Both the position numbers and the translations under genes were made by a program. Shown here in pieces: positions 12,351 through 24,405 of a stretch of DNA of 64,000 nucleotides. Source of the stretch: Volvox africanus (Eukaryota; Chlorophyta; Chlorophyceae; Chlamydomonadales; Volvocaceae); NCBI GenBank assembly GCA_030268105.1, contig BSDZ01000079.1:186001-250000 (forward strand), given 5' to 3'. Within the stretch, counting starts at the first letter, position 1, and each line of letters opens with the position of its first letter. Under the pieces are notes generated by a model, which saw nothing but the letters and a program-made list of their open reading frames with translations, was not told where the DNA came from and ran no database searches.

Positions 12351-13811
12351 ATGCAAGCCTCGAACTTAGCGAATGCTGTCTCGGCTCTTGCTGCCAACAC
12401 CTTTCAGTTTGTTGGCCGGATTGCTGCTAATGCTAGCCAAGCGAATAGGTGGGAATGGCTCTCTAGGTTGACACAGCCACCAAATGCTGCTGTGGCAGGT
12501 GGTATCGACCTTCCGAACCAGCCTTCACCTATTCCCAGGCAAGGCGGCACAGCATCCCCTGAGGCACCTACATCACCTATTTATGCCCCATCCCCTTTTT
12601 ATGTTCATGGCCCTGCTGTAGTGTCAAACCATTTGACACCTGGTGCCGTGGATATTCCTGGGATGGCTCCCGCTGCTGCCGCAACAACTTGTGCTGCTGT
12701 TGCGGGCACCTCTTCCAGGCCACCTGGGCCTCCTCATACTGGACATGAGGACGAGGTGATAAAAATAGCGATCGCAGTGCCTAAGCTGAATATCCCTATG
12801 GATGTTAAGCTTTCTGATTTAGGACGAGTTGCTGCGCCTCTAACACGGGCCTTTGTCCGTAATGTTAGGAACTACTTTGCCACAGCCCGTGGGGGTCAAC
12901 AGGACTCTATGCGCCGTCTTTTCTTGGCCACTGCCTTTGAAGGCGCGGCAAGATTATGGCACGATCAATGGACTAACGCATGGGATTCCTATACATCTGA
13001 GGAACTGCTAGAAGCACTGCTTGTCCGTTTTGCACCCCAGGTCCAGTCACGTGACACTGAGGCACGCCTGAAATTAAATGCTGGCAAATACCGCATGCAC
13101 CCTGGAGAAACTGTCTCTGCCTATCAGAGCCGCTTTGAGGCTCTTGTCACGCCCATTGCGGACCTGTCTGATAGTGAGCGTGTGTTTTGGTTTCAGCAGG
13201 GCCTCTCATCCGACCTTAGTGGGGACTGTGCAACTGACCTGTCGGGTAAAACCTTTAAGTCATATACAGACTTGGTTCAGTTCTCCCTGGGAGCTGAACT
13301 TAGGTTACTGGCCCGACGGGAATCTGACAAACTGGCCCGTCCCAAAATGAACATGCTGTCGGTACAGGACATGGCCTGCGACGACCCTGACGAGGAGACC
13401 CCGGCGCCCCCGACCAAAAAACCGCGGGCTGCATCCGTTCGTCCAGGCATCACCGGGCACGAGGATCAGCCGCGGCAGGTTAAGGGCGCCGGTAAGTCTA
13501 AGAGGGGCGGCGGACAGCAGGGGAGGCACTTGGCCCCAAAAGGGGGCCATGTGCAGAAGAAGGGGCCTAAGCAGAACCTGGCGGAGTATCTAACCACATT
13601 CAAATGTACTAGACGGGAGTTCCATTTTCGTAAACAACATGGGATGTGCCTATGTTGCGGTTCCACAGGACATCATACAGCATCGACTGCAGGGGTCATT
13701 GGGCTTGCGTGGCACGTTTGCGGGCTTCTTCGAGCAGGGGTTTCATGTCCTGTGAGAAGTTGCGTGCCGGTTCCCATGAGTTGTGCTCGTCGGTATACCC
13801 TGTCCACTTAA
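12351..13811 (+). pseudogene. gag: Family B Gag, truncated and fused to antisense family A sequence
   Basis: The frame is open upstream to the candidate acceptor at 12333, with its first ATG at 12351. About 440 residues are genuine Gag. A Pro/Ala-rich N-terminal region is followed by a retrotransposon Gag core with FEGAARLWHDQW and the conserved YQSRFEALVTPIADL block, then a Lys/Arg/Gly-rich basic region and the start of a zinc knuckle (C-x2-C-x4-H). The last cysteine is missing because the sequence switches at about 13672 into family A DNA read antisense. The final ~45 residues up to the stop at 13809-13811 are therefore foreign. Gag would normally form the virus-like particle and bind the genomic RNA. 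Confidence 0.88.
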
Positions 13812-16800
13812 CCAAGTACTCGTGTACTGTTCGCTTACGTCGGTGTCGGCCCACACGACGCGCGCGATAATCTAACACCCGCTCCACATCATAAAACTTC
13901 TGTTTACCAGCGATCCAGGTCTCGGGAACTGGTTCGATCGCTGTGGGGGCGTTAGCAGACTCAGGGACGGGTTCCGTACCACGATACGGACGAACAAGCG
14001 ATACGTGAAACGTGGGGTGAATGGTCATATCAGTGGGCAATGCAAGCTCCACAGCCACATTCCCAACCATGCGCATGACAGGATACGGACCAATCCAACG
14101 GGGTAAGAGTTTTCGGGATCCGTCGGCCAAGGAACGCAAGTTCTTGGTGCTTAGCAACACGAGTTGCCCCTCCGAAAACGTCACATCCTGCTTGGATTTG
14201 TTGTAGTATTCCGTCGTTCGTTGCTGCGCCGCGTCCAAACACGACTTCGCGTCTGTGATTCGGGACATAAAAGACTTGGCAAAAAGTTTAGCAGCAGGCA
14301 CGTTCACTTCCAACTCACGCCACACGGGTAGCGCGGGATGAAACCCGTAGTTAAGAAAGAACGGACTTTTGCCTGTAGAGCGGTTAACAGCGTTGTTAAG
14401 CGCGAATTCTGCCGCAGTCAAATATGTATCCCAAACAAGTGGTGTGCGACCAGCATAATTGCGCAACATATCACCCAACGTGCGGTTTGTGCGTTCGGTT
14501 TGACCATCAGTCTGCGGGTGATACGCCGTGCTCAGGTTGACGCGCATGCCAACTAGTTTGCAGAGCGCTTCCCAAAACTTAGACGTGAACTGTCCACCGC
14601 GGTCCGAGATCACATTTTTGGGAATCCCGTGTAACCGAACTACATTATCGAAAAACAAACGTCCGGTTTGCTCAGCCGTGCAGGATGATGTGCATGGTGC
14701 TAGGTGAACCATCTTAGTCAGACGGTCGACCATTACGAACACCGCATCGTATCCCCCCTCAGTTTTGGGCAGCGCGACTACGAAGTCCATGGAAACACTT
14801 TCCCAAGGCGCATCCGGGACAGGCAACGGTTGCAACAACCCATGGCCCTTACCGGACAAAGCCTTATTGCGCTGGCACAGACTGCATGTCTGGACGAAGT
14901 TCGCCGCATCCTTAGCCAAACGAGGCCACCAAAAGGAACGTTGCACCAAGTCGATCAATCGCTTGCTACCAGGGTGTCCTGCTAACGGGTCCTCGTGGAA
15001 CCGCGCAAGGATGTCGTAGCGTAGCGCGTCGTCGTTCGGAACGACGATTTGCGTAGCTGCACCCTCCGTCCGTAGCCAAAGGCCATTCTGCTTGCGAAGG
15101 TTTTCTACATTAGCCGGGTCCGCGAACCAGGCGTCTGCGTTGTAGGCAACCTTCAACCGCTCCGCGAGGTCCGTCGCGATCGGTACCTCCTCGCTACGCG
15201 GCCGCACGACGGGCGCTGCCAAAATTGCAGCGTGTAGCGACGGATGTCGACTGAGAGCATCGGCAATATTCAATTTACCAGAAATATACTCCCAGGTGCA
15301 GTTGAACCTAGCTAGATATTCCATCCACCTAGCTTGACGGCGGTTCAACGTCGGAACGCTTTGCAAAAACGTTAGGGGCTTATGGTCAGTCTTTAAAGTA
15401 AACGGGCGTCCCTCGAGGTAACAGCGCCATTCCTTTAAAGCATGCAGCACAGCCAGAAGCTCCTGTTCCCCGGTGGTGTAGCGAATCTCCGCACCAGAAA
15501 ACTTCTTACTCGTGAAGGCGATCGGTCGCCCTTCCTGTAACAATACAGCGCCGCTTCCAAATATTGAGGCATCAGACACTACCTCAACACGAAATGGCAA
15601 CGAGTAATCGGGGAATGCAAGGGTGACATCTTCGGCAACGATCTGTTTGAGCTCTTCGAATGCCCGCTGGCATTGCGACGTCCACGACTCGAGCGAAACG
15701 AAAACGCCTTTGCGAGTTAAGTTAGTAAGCGGGGCCGCAATGATGGAATATTTTTCAATGAACTTCCGGAAATAATTGGTCAAGCCAAGGAACTTACGCA
15801 GCTCCGTGAGGTTCTGAGGCGCGGGCCAATCGCGAACCACGGCGACCTTCCGCGGGTCCATCTTCACACCGGTGGCCGACACAATGTGGCCCAAATATTC
15901 CACCTGAGGCTGCGCCCAAAAGCATTTGGCGCGTTTAGCAAACAATTGCTCCCGCCTCATAACGTCGAGCACGAGCCGAAGATGCTCCAAGTGCTCCTCG
16001 CGCGTTTTAGAATATACCAAGATGTCATCCAGGTAGCAAACAACGAACCTGTCGATAAACGGCCTAAACATTCGGTCCATAACCGCCTGAAACGTCGCAG
16101 GGGCATTAGTCAAACCAAACGATAGGACCGTATACTCAAAGTGACCGAAGGGCGTCCGAAAAGCGGTTTTCGGGATATCAGAGGCAGCGATGCGAATCTG
16201 ATTGTAGCCCTGTTGTAAGTCAATTGAGGAAAAATAAGCCGAGCCCTTCAGCTTATCCAACAGGTCGTCAACGCGTGGCAAAGGATAGCGATTTTTCACC
16301 GTGTTCGCATTTAACCCCCGGTAATCGATGCACATGCGCAAGGTCCCATCCTTCTTACCGACAAACAAAATCGGTGCAGAATACGGGGATGTGCTGGGGC
16401 GTATCATACCCTTCGCGAGTAAATCCGTCACCTGGCGCTTTACCTCGTCCAGCTCCAATGGACTCAACCTGTACATTGGCCGGGCCGTAGGCTGCGCTCC
16501 AGGCATGAGAGGGATTGTGTGATCAACAGGACGCATAGGTGGTAGCCCAGGGATATCTTTAAAGACGTCCTCATACTGCGACAGTAGGGCCTCAACCTCA
16601 GGATCCGCAGAAATCTGCGCGGTGGTGACACAACAGCTCACCCGCGGCCTTAAAAGCAGTCCGTGGGCACCCTTCCGTAACAAACGGACGGCCTCCTTAC
16701 GCCCGACTAGCTCTGGTTCGATTCGCGCGGCCATTGCGGTCACAGCGAAATTAACCATAGGCACCGCCTCAGTTTCGCCCTCCTTTGGTGTGACATGTTC

Positions 16801-17757
16801 GAACGACAGGAAAGGTACCTTAATCGACAGAGTACCCTTGCACATATGCAGGGTTGCGGTCTCCATGTCGATGCGCGCGCGGTACTGTCGTAATGTCGAC
16901 GACCCCATTATGTACGGTGCAGTCTCTGCTAAGCCCTGCAGCACGTACGGCCGGGTCACAACACGCAAAGGGCCTAACGATAGGCTAAGGGTAATCCTGC
17001 CCACGATGGGATGCTTACCCCCGTCAGCAAGGGTAACCTGTGGACAATCAGACGACTCTGGGGACAACCCCAGCGCATTCACCTCTGCGACAGAGATGAA
17101 GTCGTCGCTGGCACCGGTGTCAACAAGTGCCTTCAGAGTACGGCCATTCAAACCGATCTGAACCACAGGGACACGGTTATCTACGAGCGACTGCCCAGCA
17201 GACAACGTCAGTGCACTTAAGGCGGGTCCGTAACCAACGGCACCCCCATCAGGAGCGTCGTACCAAACGTCAACCGAGTAGGATAGGTGTGGCCACGGAG
17301 CCAACGTACCCTCCCGATCCACACCATTAAACAAAACGGTGCCCGGCTCGAACCGGTGGACATGCCGCATACCCCTTAACGATGCCTCTGCCTTGCGCCG
17401 ACAGAAAGCGGGGAGTAAAACACATGCGGCAGTGTCTGGATATTGACGCCTACACCTCCTGTACATGGCCAACTGTTCCGACATCTCACGCAGAGACGAG
17501 GGGATGAACAAAACCACGTGGTTGGACAGATCGATAGACGACAGGGGACGGCGAGGTGTAAACACATTACACAACGGATCGAAGCAGAGAAGTCCCGTGC
17601 GTCCGTCAAGCGTGATGCGTCGCGCAATGACTCGCTCGATGTGTCCAAGTACACAAGGCAACAATGCCTTAACGGCTGGCCGTAAGGATGACCACCGACC
17701 ACGCGTTAGTTCAGAAATCCCGGGTGGTGCCCCCTCCACAGGAACCCGGGCAAGCCC
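13696..17757 (-). CDS. pol: Copy 1 Pol polyprotein (protease-RT-RNase H-integrase-chromodomain), readthrough frame
   Basis: Pol follows gag in the same frame after UAG and has no ATG near its start. Numbered from the first in-frame GTG (17739) it has 1347 residues. Residues 1-200 are unassigned. The protease has DTGA at 207-210. RT spans about 425-600 with IDYRGLN at 471, catalytic D507 and YLDD at 569-572. RNase H has D723, E758 and TDHK at 784. Integrase has a zinc finger H915/H922/C952/C955, catalytic D985/D1046/E1082 (35 residues between the last two) and a GPY motif at 1217. The chromodomain spans about 1281-1335 with cage residues Y1283, W1312 and Y1315. All catalytic residues are present. 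It shares G1026 with copy 3 only. Confidence 0.95.
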   Translation of the reverse strand, partial: GLARVPVEGAPPGISELTRGRWSSLRPAVKALLPCVLGHIERVIARRITLDGRTGLLCFDPLCNVFTPRRPLSSIDLSNHVVLFIPSSLREMSEQLAMYRRCRRQYPDTAACVLLPAFCRRKAEASLRGMRHVHRFEPGTVLFNGVDREGTLAPWPHLSYSVDVWYDAPDGGAVGYGPALSALTLSAGQSLVDNRVPVVQIGLNGRTLKALVDTGASDDFISVAEVNALGLSPESSDCPQVTLADGGKHPIVGRITLSLSLGPLRVVTRPYVLQGLAETAPYIMGSSTLRQYRARIDMETATLHMCKGTLSIKVPFLSFEHVTPKEGETEAVPMVNFAVTAMAARIEPELVGRKEAVRLLRKGAHGLLLRPRVSCCVTTAQISADPEVEALLSQYEDVFKDIPGLPPMRPVDHTIPLMPGAQPTARPMYRLSPLELDEVKRQVTDLLAKGMIRPSTSPYSAPILFVGKKDGTLRMCIDYRGLNANTVKNRYPLPRVDDLLDKLKGSAYFSSIDLQQGYNQIRIAASDIPKTAFRTPFGHFEYTVLSFGLTNAPATFQAVMDRMFRPFIDRFVVCYLDDILVYSKTREEHLEHLRLVLDVMRREQLFAKRAKCFWAQPQVEYLGHIVSATGVKMDPRKVAVVRDWPAPQNLTELRKFLGLTNYFRKFIEKYSIIAAPLTNLTRKGVFVSLESWTSQCQRAFEELKQIVAEDVTLAFPDYSLPFRVEVVSDASIFGSGAVLLQEGRPIAFTSKKFSGAEIRYTTGEQELLAVLHALKEWRCYLEGRPFTLKTDHKPLTFLQSVPTLNRRQARWMEYLARFNCTWEYISGKLNIADALSRHPSLHAAILAAPVVRPRSEEVPIATDLAERLKVAYNADAWFADPANVENLRKQNGLWLRTEGAATQIVVPNDDALRYDILARFHEDPLAGHPGSKRLIDLVQRSFWWPRLAKDAANFVQTCSLCQRNKALSGKGHGLLQPLPVPDAPWESVSMDFVVALPKTEGGYDAVFVMVDRLTKMVHLAPCTSSCTAEQTGRLFFDNVVRLHGIPKNVISDRGGQFTSKFWEALCKLVGMRVNLSTAYHPQTDGQTERTNRTLGDMLRNYAGRTPLVWDTYLTAAEFALNNAVNRSTGKSPFFLNYGFHPALPVWRELEVNVPAAKLFAKSFMSRITDAKSCLDAAQQRTTEYYNKSKQDVTFSEGQLVLLSTKNLRSLADGSRKLLPRWIGPYPVMRMVGNVAVELALPTDMTIHPTFHVSLVRPYRGTEPVPESANAPTAIEPVPETWIAGKQKFYDVERVLDYRARRVGRHRRKRTVHEYLVKWTGYTDEHNSWEPARNFSQDMKPLLEEARKRATQAQ

Positions 17758-18993
17758 CTATTTCGGCTGAGGTACAAACGGCGGCATTAGAGGGCAATCC
17801 TTCGTAGAATGGCTCTCCGCACACCGTAGACAAACGTTGGCCAATTTTCGACGCTCGAATTCGGAACGATTGCAATTCCATTTTGGCATAAATGTGTCGT
17901 CCGTACGAGTACGCTTTGCGTTGGGGTCGGAACGCTGTGCGGCTGCCGACGACGGCGCACCACCACGCTTCCTGTTCCTAGCTGGGTCCGAGCTCGGACC
18001 TGCTCCTCCTGTACCACGGACACCCGAGCTAGCGCCCCCGCGCGCCTTGCGCTGCCCGTTGCCGCGTCGCGTCGCGGCAGTAGGCGTGGGGCGGGTCGCG
18101 CCGAGGTCCTGGTCGAGAGCTACAGCTTCCCCAAGCGGATCCTGCACTTGCACGGCATTTGCACGAGGGGCAGACTTGACTTCTTCCTCGCCGGCAAGAA
18201 GTCGTATCTCCGCGCCTTTAGCAAAAGCGACCAACGCGTCATACGACTTGATCTGCGCTCCAACCAAGTCAGTGGCGCACCATTTAGCCAAAAGTTTCGT
18301 TAGGCCTCGCCTAAACCAAAAGACACGCTCAGATTCGGTGAGGTCAGCAATGGGAGTCACAAGTGCTTCGAAGCGTGACTGGTACGCAGGTACATTTTCA
18401 TCCCGACGCATGTGGTAGCTACCCGCTGCCAAAACGTTACGAGCTTCCACATCGCGTGCTTGAACCTCAGTAGCGAATCGTGCGAGCAAAGCGGCGACTA
18501 ACTCGTCAAAAGTATAGCTGCCCCGGGCGTTGGTCCAATTGCGATACCAGTCCTTCGCTGCGCCCTCGAGGGTGTTACCAACGAAGAGACACCTGATACC
18601 GTCATTGTCGCCACCATGAACAGCTTGGAGGTACTTTTTAGCGTCACGCACGTACGCACGAGTTGCATCGGCTATGCTATGCCCTGGTGTCTTGTCGGTC
18701 AGCGAAATATTGAGCCTAGGAACGGGAATCGACAATCTCATCACCTCAGGGATGTCATCATGCCCTCGAGCTTGAGGTAATGGCAGAACCCTTGGTCCAG
18801 CAGTGTTGTCCATATTCGTGTTCACTGCTGAATGCGGCACAATTAAGTGAGCAGGGGTCTGAAGGAAAAGGGGCTCTTGAGTGGCTCGCGCGCCAACAGT
18901 CTCAAGACCTCTATCCGGCGCTCTAGCAGCTACAACGAAATCGGGTTGGCTAGCTAGGCTAGTGTGCGGCGTATCGTCGTGTTCCGCGGACAT
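17758..18993 (-). CDS. gag: Copy 1 Gag
   Basis: This is a 411-residue frame from an ATG at 18993 to UAG. It has a Gag core (LEGAAKDWYRNWTNARGSY, then YQSRFEALVTPIADL), a basic Arg/Gly/Ala/Ser-rich linker at about 300-365, and a zinc knuckle with C388, C391, H395 and C400. That spacing is C-x2-C-x3-H-x4-C, one residue shorter than the usual x4. Only 11 residues follow the knuckle. Splicing from upstream leader exons could replace the first ~13 codons; see the leader entries. Gag would build the particle and package RNA. Confidence 0.92.
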   Translation of the reverse strand: MSAEHDDTPHTSLASQPDFVVAARAPDRGLETVGARATQEPLFLQTPAHLIVPHSAVNTNMDNTAGPRVLPLPQARGHDDIPEVMRLSIPVPRLNISLTDKTPGHSIADATRAYVRDAKKYLQAVHGGDNDGIRCLFVGNTLEGAAKDWYRNWTNARGSYTFDELVAALLARFATEVQARDVEARNVLAAGSYHMRRDENVPAYQSRFEALVTPIADLTESERVFWFRRGLTKLLAKWCATDLVGAQIKSYDALVAFAKGAEIRLLAGEEEVKSAPRANAVQVQDPLGEAVALDQDLGATRPTPTAATRRGNGQRKARGGASSGVRGTGGAGPSSDPARNRKRGGAPSSAAAQRSDPNAKRTRTDDTFMPKWNCNRSEFERRKLANVCLRCAESHSTKDCPLMPPFVPQPK

Positions 18994-19080
18994 GGAGCAC
19001 GAAACGATACCCTAGTTTTGCGTAATAGAAGCCGACTTCTATCGCAAAGGCAAGAGTACAAAACAGTTCGGTGAGCCTAC

Positions 19081-19392
19081 CGACAGTACTCTTGAGAAGA
19101 TTCAGCAAACTCAGCAAGTAATTGCCCAGCTGAGTCCTGATCTCCGTAGTTTGAGCAATGAGAGTCGCCAACTGGTCCGGACGAACACCGGTCTCAGTCG
19201 CCGCGGCAAGCAATGCCGGTGCACTGAGATTACCTGCGACTCAGAGCGTACACTTACACAACAAGTGCAGCAATCTAAGTAAAAGCAATTAAAAAATTAC
19301 AAACCGGAAGCGGCGGCGTCCAAAACGGCGCGGCCCAAGTCTTCGGCAAAAGTATCTAGCGGTCCTTGTGGTTCGTCGCTGGAACTCGCCAT
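19081..19392 (-). CDS. Copy 1 gag leader exons 1 and 2 (candidate)
   Basis: Exon 1 is 19392-19305 and exon 2 is 19233-19081 (minus strand), with a 71-nt GT-AG interval between them, as in copy 2. The segment just downstream of the exon 2 donor differs from the other copies at several clustered bases, while exon 2 itself is nearly unchanged. Confidence 0.45.
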
Positions 19393-19459
19393 AGAAAGAA
19401 CCTACTTCCGATTAGACAAAGAGAGACAGTTAGGCAACGAACCTGTCTCGATACCAAAT

Positions 19460-20284
19460 TGTTGTACCTCTCGTTCGCGTTTGCTCATGAGTATCTGCAC
19501 GTCTGGAGACTATCGACACCGATGCGCGAGCACTTGCAAGTACAGCAAGGCAAGCGAGAGCAAACAGAGACAGCGGAAGACTTCAAGACGAAGAGAGATA
19601 TAACTTACGGTCTTACAGATCGGAATGATGCAATGGACGAAATCGCCGTCAGCGCCGGAAGCAAGCAATCATCACGCGGCGGTGATTAGCGAAGTTCAGG
19701 CTTTAGCTCGGGCTAAGTAGGATATCGTATAGCAATAGTAATGTAGAACACACAAGTGTTCTCCGGTATCGAATGTCTTATCTTGCTTAGCCGTCCTCGC
19801 ATCTGTTATACTCACAGCATCGCAATGCCGTACGATTCACATCAGGAGGCCGATCCTAGATGTGACAACCCTACTGCGTCTAGGCGATGTCTACGCATAA
19901 CAATGTATAAGCCTTTCCGGCATTCGCATGATGCAAGGGTCCGGATAACGATATCCGGTTGCAGGGCATGCATCGTGACAAGTGCGGCGCTCTCAACGTG
20001 TGCTTTAATGAAGTAATATTATATCAGATAATATTACTTATCGTTTTGTAGCACGAGCATAATGCGCACTTCAATGCTTCGGGCTTTCATGCATGCTAGG
20101 CGGATTTGCCATGATGCGATGTCGCGATGGATAATGACAACATGCCAAATGCATATATAAATGTACACGAATACATTTATATCATGCAGATTCATTCATA
20201 TGCAATGCGTTCATCACAAAAGCACTTCGCCTCGTAGGATCGCGTCGACCTACGCGTCGGCGGGAAATGAACCGTAGCACAACA
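19460..20284 (-). repeat. Family A LTR between copies 1 and 2 (825 bp)
   Basis: TGTTGT...ACAACA ends are present. On the minus strand it is the 5' LTR of copy 1 and the 3' LTR of copy 2. The primer site complement lies at 19443-19456 and the polypurine tract at 20290-20299. A private T in the block GCATCGTGACAAG separates it from the other LTRs. Confidence 0.93.
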
Positions 20285-20289
20285 ATTAT

Positions 20290-20321
20290 CCCCCCTCCCG
20301 TATGCAGCGTCCTCGCTGCAT
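20290..20321 (-). other. Polypurine tract and preceding hairpin of copy 2
   Basis: On the minus strand, GGGAGGGGGG (20299-20290) followed by ATAAT abuts the LTR start TGTTGT. This is the expected plus-strand primer. Directly upstream is a perfect hairpin, ATGCAGCG-AGGA-CGCTGCAT (20321-20302). Equivalent hairpins lie at 26950-26969, 33602-33621, 40251-40270, 46900-46919 and 59701-59720. In the third-listed and fifth-listed copies (33602 and 46900) one C becomes T, giving a G-U pair and preserving the stem. Confidence 0.8.
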
Positions 20322-20343
20322 CATACAGCATCGACTGCAGGGG

Positions 20344-23300
20344 TCATTGGGCTTGCGTGGCACGTTTGCGGGCTTCTTCGAGCAGGGGTTTCATGTCCTG
20401 TGAGAAGTTGCGTGCCGGTTCCCATGAGTTGTGCTCGTCGGTATACCCTGTCCACTTAACCAAGTACTCGTGTACTGTTCGCTTACGTCGGTGTCGGCCC
20501 ACACGACGCGCGCGATAATCTAACACCCGCTCCACATCATAAAACTTCTGTTTACCAGCGATCCAGGTCTCGGGAACTGGTTCGATCGCTGTGGGGGCGT
20601 TAGCAGACTCAGGGACGGGTTCCGTACCACGATACGGACGAACAAGCGATACGTGAAACGTGGGGTGAATGGTCATATCAGTGGGCAATGCAAGCTCCAC
20701 AGCCACATTCCCAACCATGCGCATGACAGGATACGGACCAATCCAACGGGGTAAGAGTTTTCGGGATCCGTCGGCCAAGGAACGCAAGTTCTTGGTGCTT
20801 AGCAACACGAGTTGCCCCTCCGAAAACGTCACATCCTGCTTGGATTTGTTGTAGTATTCCGTCGTTCGTTGCTGCGCCGCGTCCAAACATGACTTCGCGT
20901 CTGTGATTCGGGACATAAAAGACTTGGCAAAAAGTTTAGCAGCAGGCACGTTCACTTCCAACTCACGCCACACGGGTAGCGCGGGATGAAACCCGTAGTT
21001 AAGAAAGAACGGACTTTTGCCTGTAGAGCGGTTAACAGCGTTGTTAAGCGCGAATTCTGCCGCAGTCAAATATGTATCCCAAACAAGTGGTGTGCGACCA
21101 GCATAATTGCGCAACATATCACCCAACGTGCGGTTTGTGCGTTCGGTTTGACCATCAGTCTGCGGGTGATACGCCGTGCTCAGGTTGACGCGCATGCCAA
21201 CTAGTTTGCAGAGCGCTTCCCAAAACTTAGACGTGAACTGTCCACCGCGGTCCGAGATCACATTTTTGGGAATCCCGTGTAACCGAACTACATTATCGAA
21301 AAACAAACGTGCGGTTTGCTCAGCCGTGCAGGATGATGTGCATGGTGCTAGGTGAACCATCTTAGTCAGACGGTCGACCATTACGAACACCGCATCGTAT
21401 CCCCCCTCAGTTTTGGGCAGCGCGACTACGAAGTCCATGGAAACACTTTCCCAAGGCGCATCCGGGACAGGCAACGGTTGCAACAACCCATGGCCCTTAC
21501 CGGACAAAGCCTTATTGCGCTGGCACAGACTGCATGTCTGGACGAAGTTCGCCGCATCCTTAGCCAAACGAGGCCACCAAAAGGAACGTTGCACCAAGTC
21601 GATCAATCGCTTGCTACCAGGGTGTCCTGCTAACGGGTCCTCGTGGAACCGCGCAAGGATGTCGTAGCGTAGCGCGTCGTCGTTCGGAACGACGATTTGC
21701 GTAGCTGCACCCTCCGTCCGTAGCCAAAGGCCATTCTGCTTGCGAAGGTTTTCTACATTAGCCGGGTCCGCGAACCAGGCGTCTGCGTTGTAGGCAACCT
21801 TCAACCGCTCCGCGAGGTCCGTCGCGATCGGTACCTCCTCGCTACGCGGCCGCACGACGGGCGCTGCCAAAATTGCAGCGTGTAGCGACGGATGTCGACT
21901 GAGAGCATCGGCAATATTCAATTTACCAGAAATATACTCCCAGGTGCAGTTGAACCTAGCTAGATATTCCATCCACCTAGCTTGACGGCGGTTCAACGTC
22001 GGAACGCTTTGCAAAAACGTTAGGGGCTTATGGTCAGTCTTTAAAGTAAACGGGCGTCCCTCGAGGTAACAGCGCCATTCCTTTAAAGCATGCAGCACAG
22101 CCAGAAGCTCCTGTTCCCCGGTGGTGTAGCGAATCTCCGCACCAGAAAACTTCTTACTCGTGAAGGCGATCGGTCGCCCTTCCTGTAACAATACAGCGCC
22201 GCTTCCAAATATTGAGGCATCAGACACTACCTCAACACGAAATGGCAACGAGTAATCGGGGAATGCAAGGGTGACATCTTCGGCAACGATCTGTTTGAGC
22301 TCTTCGAATGCCCGCTGGCATTGCGACGTCCACGACTCGAGCGAAACGAAAACGCCTTTGCGAGTTAAGTTAGTAAGCGGGGCCGCAATGATGGAATATT
22401 TTTCAATGAACTTCCGGAAATAATTGGTCAAGCCAAGGAACTTACGCAGCTCCGTGAGGTTCTGAGGCGCGGGCCAATCGCGAACCACGGCGACCTTCCG
22501 CGGGTCCATCTTCACACCGGTGGCCGACACAATGTGGCCCAAATATTCCACCTGAGGCTGCGCCCAAAAGCATTTGGCGCGTTTAGCAAACAATTGCTCC
22601 CGCCTCATAACGTCGAGCACGAGCCGAAGATGCTCCAAGTGCTCCTCGCGCGTTTTAGAATATACCAAGATGTCATCCAGGTAGCAAACAACGAACCTGT
22701 CGATAAACGGCCTAAACATTCGGTCCATAACCGCCTGAAACGTCGCAGGGGCATTAGTCAAACCAAACGATAGGACCGTATACTCAAAGTGACCGAAGGG
22801 CGTCCGAAAAGCGGTTTTCGGGATATCAGAGGCAGCGATGCGAATCTGATTGTAGCCCTGTTGTAAGTCAATTGAGGAAAAATAAGCCGAGCCCTTCAGC
22901 TTATCCAACAGGTCGTCAACGCGTGGCAAAGGATAGCGATTTTTCACCGTGTTCGCATTTAACCCCCGGTAATCGATGCACATGCGCAAGGTCCCATCCT
23001 TCTTACCGACAAACAAAATCGGTGCAGAATACGGGGATGTGCTGGGGCGTATCATACCCTTCGCGAGTAAATCCGTCACCTGGCGCTTTACCTCGTCCAG
23101 CTCCAATGGACTCAACCTGTACATTGGCCGGGCCGTAGGCTGCGCTCCAGGCATGAGAGGGATTGTGTGATCAACAGGACGCATAGGTGGTAGCCCAGGG
23201 ATATCTTTAAAGACGTCCTCATACTGCGACAGTAGGGCCTCAACCTCAGGATCCGCAGAAATCTGCGCGGTGGTGACACAACAGCTCACCCGCGGCCTTA

Positions 23301-24405
23301 AAAGCAGTCCGTGGGCACCCTTCCGTAACAAACGGACGGCCTCCTTACGCCCGACTAGCTCTGGTTCGATTCGCGCGGCCATTGCGGTCACAGCGAAATT
23401 AACCATAGGCACCGCCTCAGTTTCGCCCTCCTTTGGTGTGACATGTTCGAACGACAGGAAAGGTACCTTAATCGACAGAGTACCCTTGCACATATGCAGG
23501 GTTGCGGTCTCCATGTCGATGCGCGCGCGGTACTGTCGTAATGTCGACGACCCCATTATGTACGGTGCAGTCTCTGCTAAGCCCTGCAGCACGTACGGCC
23601 GGGTCACAACACGCAAAGGGCCTAACGATAGGCTAAGGGTAATCCTGCCCACGATGGGATGCTTACCCCCGTCAGCAAGGGTAACCTGTGGACAATCAGA
23701 CGACTCTGGGGACAACCCCAGCGCATTCACCTCTGCGACAGAGATGAAGTCGTCGCTGGCACCGGTGTCAACAAGTGCCTTCAGAGTACGGCCATTCAAA
23801 CCGATCTGAACCACAGGGACACGGTTATCTACGAGCGACTGCCCAGCAGACAACGTCAGTGCACTTAAGGCGGGTCCGTAACCAACGGCACCCCCATCAG
23901 GAGCGTCGTACCAAACGTCAACCGAGTAGGATAGGTGTGGCCACGGAGCCAACGTACCCTCCCGATCCACACCATTAAACAAAACGGTGCCCGGCTCGAA
24001 CCGGTGGACATGCCGCATACCCCTTAACGATGCCTCTGCCTTGCGCCGACAGAAAGCGGGGAGTAAAACACATGCGGCAGTGTCTGGATATTGACGCCTA
24101 CACCTCCTGTACATGGCCAACTGTTCCGACATCTCACGCAGAGACGAGGGGATGAACAAAACCACGTGGTTGGACAGATCGATAGACGACAGGGGACGGC
24201 GAGGTGTAAACACATTACACAACGGATCGAAGCAGAGAAGTCCCGTGCGTCCGTCAAGCGTGATGCGTCGCGCAATGACTCGCTCGATGTGTCCAAGTAC
24301 ACAAGGCAACAATGCCTTAACGGCTGGCCGTAAGGATGACCACCGACCACGCGTTAGTTCAGAAATCCCGGGTGGTGCCCCCTCCACAGGAACCCGGGCA
24401 AGCCC
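20344..24405 (-). CDS. pol: Copy 2 Pol polyprotein, intact, readthrough frame
   Basis: This copy is complete and has both flanking LTRs, so it is a good reference for family A. The domain order and catalytic residues are as in copy 1: protease DTGA 207, RT YLDD 569, RNase H D723, integrase D985/D1046/E1082, chromodomain from 1281. It differs from copy 1 at residue 1026 (Ala instead of Gly). It carries the R284, R882, A912, D930 haplotype shared with copies 1 and 7. Translation requires passing the UAG at 24408-24406. The first true ATG codon lies near residue 86, which is inside the unassigned domain, so independent initiation would produce a truncated N-terminus. Confidence 0.95.
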   Translation of the reverse strand, partial: GLARVPVEGAPPGISELTRGRWSSLRPAVKALLPCVLGHIERVIARRITLDGRTGLLCFDPLCNVFTPRRPLSSIDLSNHVVLFIPSSLREMSEQLAMYRRCRRQYPDTAACVLLPAFCRRKAEASLRGMRHVHRFEPGTVLFNGVDREGTLAPWPHLSYSVDVWYDAPDGGAVGYGPALSALTLSAGQSLVDNRVPVVQIGLNGRTLKALVDTGASDDFISVAEVNALGLSPESSDCPQVTLADGGKHPIVGRITLSLSLGPLRVVTRPYVLQGLAETAPYIMGSSTLRQYRARIDMETATLHMCKGTLSIKVPFLSFEHVTPKEGETEAVPMVNFAVTAMAARIEPELVGRKEAVRLLRKGAHGLLLRPRVSCCVTTAQISADPEVEALLSQYEDVFKDIPGLPPMRPVDHTIPLMPGAQPTARPMYRLSPLELDEVKRQVTDLLAKGMIRPSTSPYSAPILFVGKKDGTLRMCIDYRGLNANTVKNRYPLPRVDDLLDKLKGSAYFSSIDLQQGYNQIRIAASDIPKTAFRTPFGHFEYTVLSFGLTNAPATFQAVMDRMFRPFIDRFVVCYLDDILVYSKTREEHLEHLRLVLDVMRREQLFAKRAKCFWAQPQVEYLGHIVSATGVKMDPRKVAVVRDWPAPQNLTELRKFLGLTNYFRKFIEKYSIIAAPLTNLTRKGVFVSLESWTSQCQRAFEELKQIVAEDVTLAFPDYSLPFRVEVVSDASIFGSGAVLLQEGRPIAFTSKKFSGAEIRYTTGEQELLAVLHALKEWRCYLEGRPFTLKTDHKPLTFLQSVPTLNRRQARWMEYLARFNCTWEYISGKLNIADALSRHPSLHAAILAAPVVRPRSEEVPIATDLAERLKVAYNADAWFADPANVENLRKQNGLWLRTEGAATQIVVPNDDALRYDILARFHEDPLAGHPGSKRLIDLVQRSFWWPRLAKDAANFVQTCSLCQRNKALSGKGHGLLQPLPVPDAPWESVSMDFVVALPKTEGGYDAVFVMVDRLTKMVHLAPCTSSCTAEQTARLFFDNVVRLHGIPKNVISDRGGQFTSKFWEALCKLVGMRVNLSTAYHPQTDGQTERTNRTLGDMLRNYAGRTPLVWDTYLTAAEFALNNAVNRSTGKSPFFLNYGFHPALPVWRELEVNVPAAKLFAKSFMSRITDAKSCLDAAQQRTTEYYNKSKQDVTFSEGQLVLLSTKNLRSLADGSRKLLPRWIGPYPVMRMVGNVAVELALPTDMTIHPTFHVSLVRPYRGTEPVPESANAPTAIEPVPETWIAGKQKFYDVERVLDYRARRVGRHRRKRTVHEYLVKWTGYTDEHNSWEPARNFSQDMKPLLEEARKRATQAQ

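Larger units (their letters stand above)
11181..13671 (+). mobile_element. Family B Ty3/gypsy element, 5' part only
   Basis: This is a plus-strand LTR retrotransposon inserted into a satellite monomer after CACCG. It comprises a 5' LTR, a primer-binding site, a leader with two exon-like frames and most of gag. It ends abruptly in the gag zinc knuckle, where minus-strand family A sequence begins. Pol and the 3' LTR are absent, so the element cannot be autonomous. Its Gag is clearly related to family A Gag, sharing for example the stretches YQSRFEALVTPIADL and SERVFWF. The LTR sequence and length are quite different from family A. Confidence 0.9.

Noticed and set aside
17837..18418. 193-codon plus-strand frame opposite gag, present in every copy
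   Set aside because: It mirrors the basic GC-rich gag linker in antisense. It is conserved only because gag is conserved and shows no independent features.
13696..20284. Envelope gene that would make family A an infectious errantivirus
   Set aside because: Pol ends less than 60 bp before the LTR and there is no space for an env frame.
24387..24389. GTG at the start of the pol open frame as a true initiation codon
   Set aside because: Eukaryotic initiation at GTG directly after gag is unlikely, and the frame extends back to the UAG. It serves only as a numbering origin.
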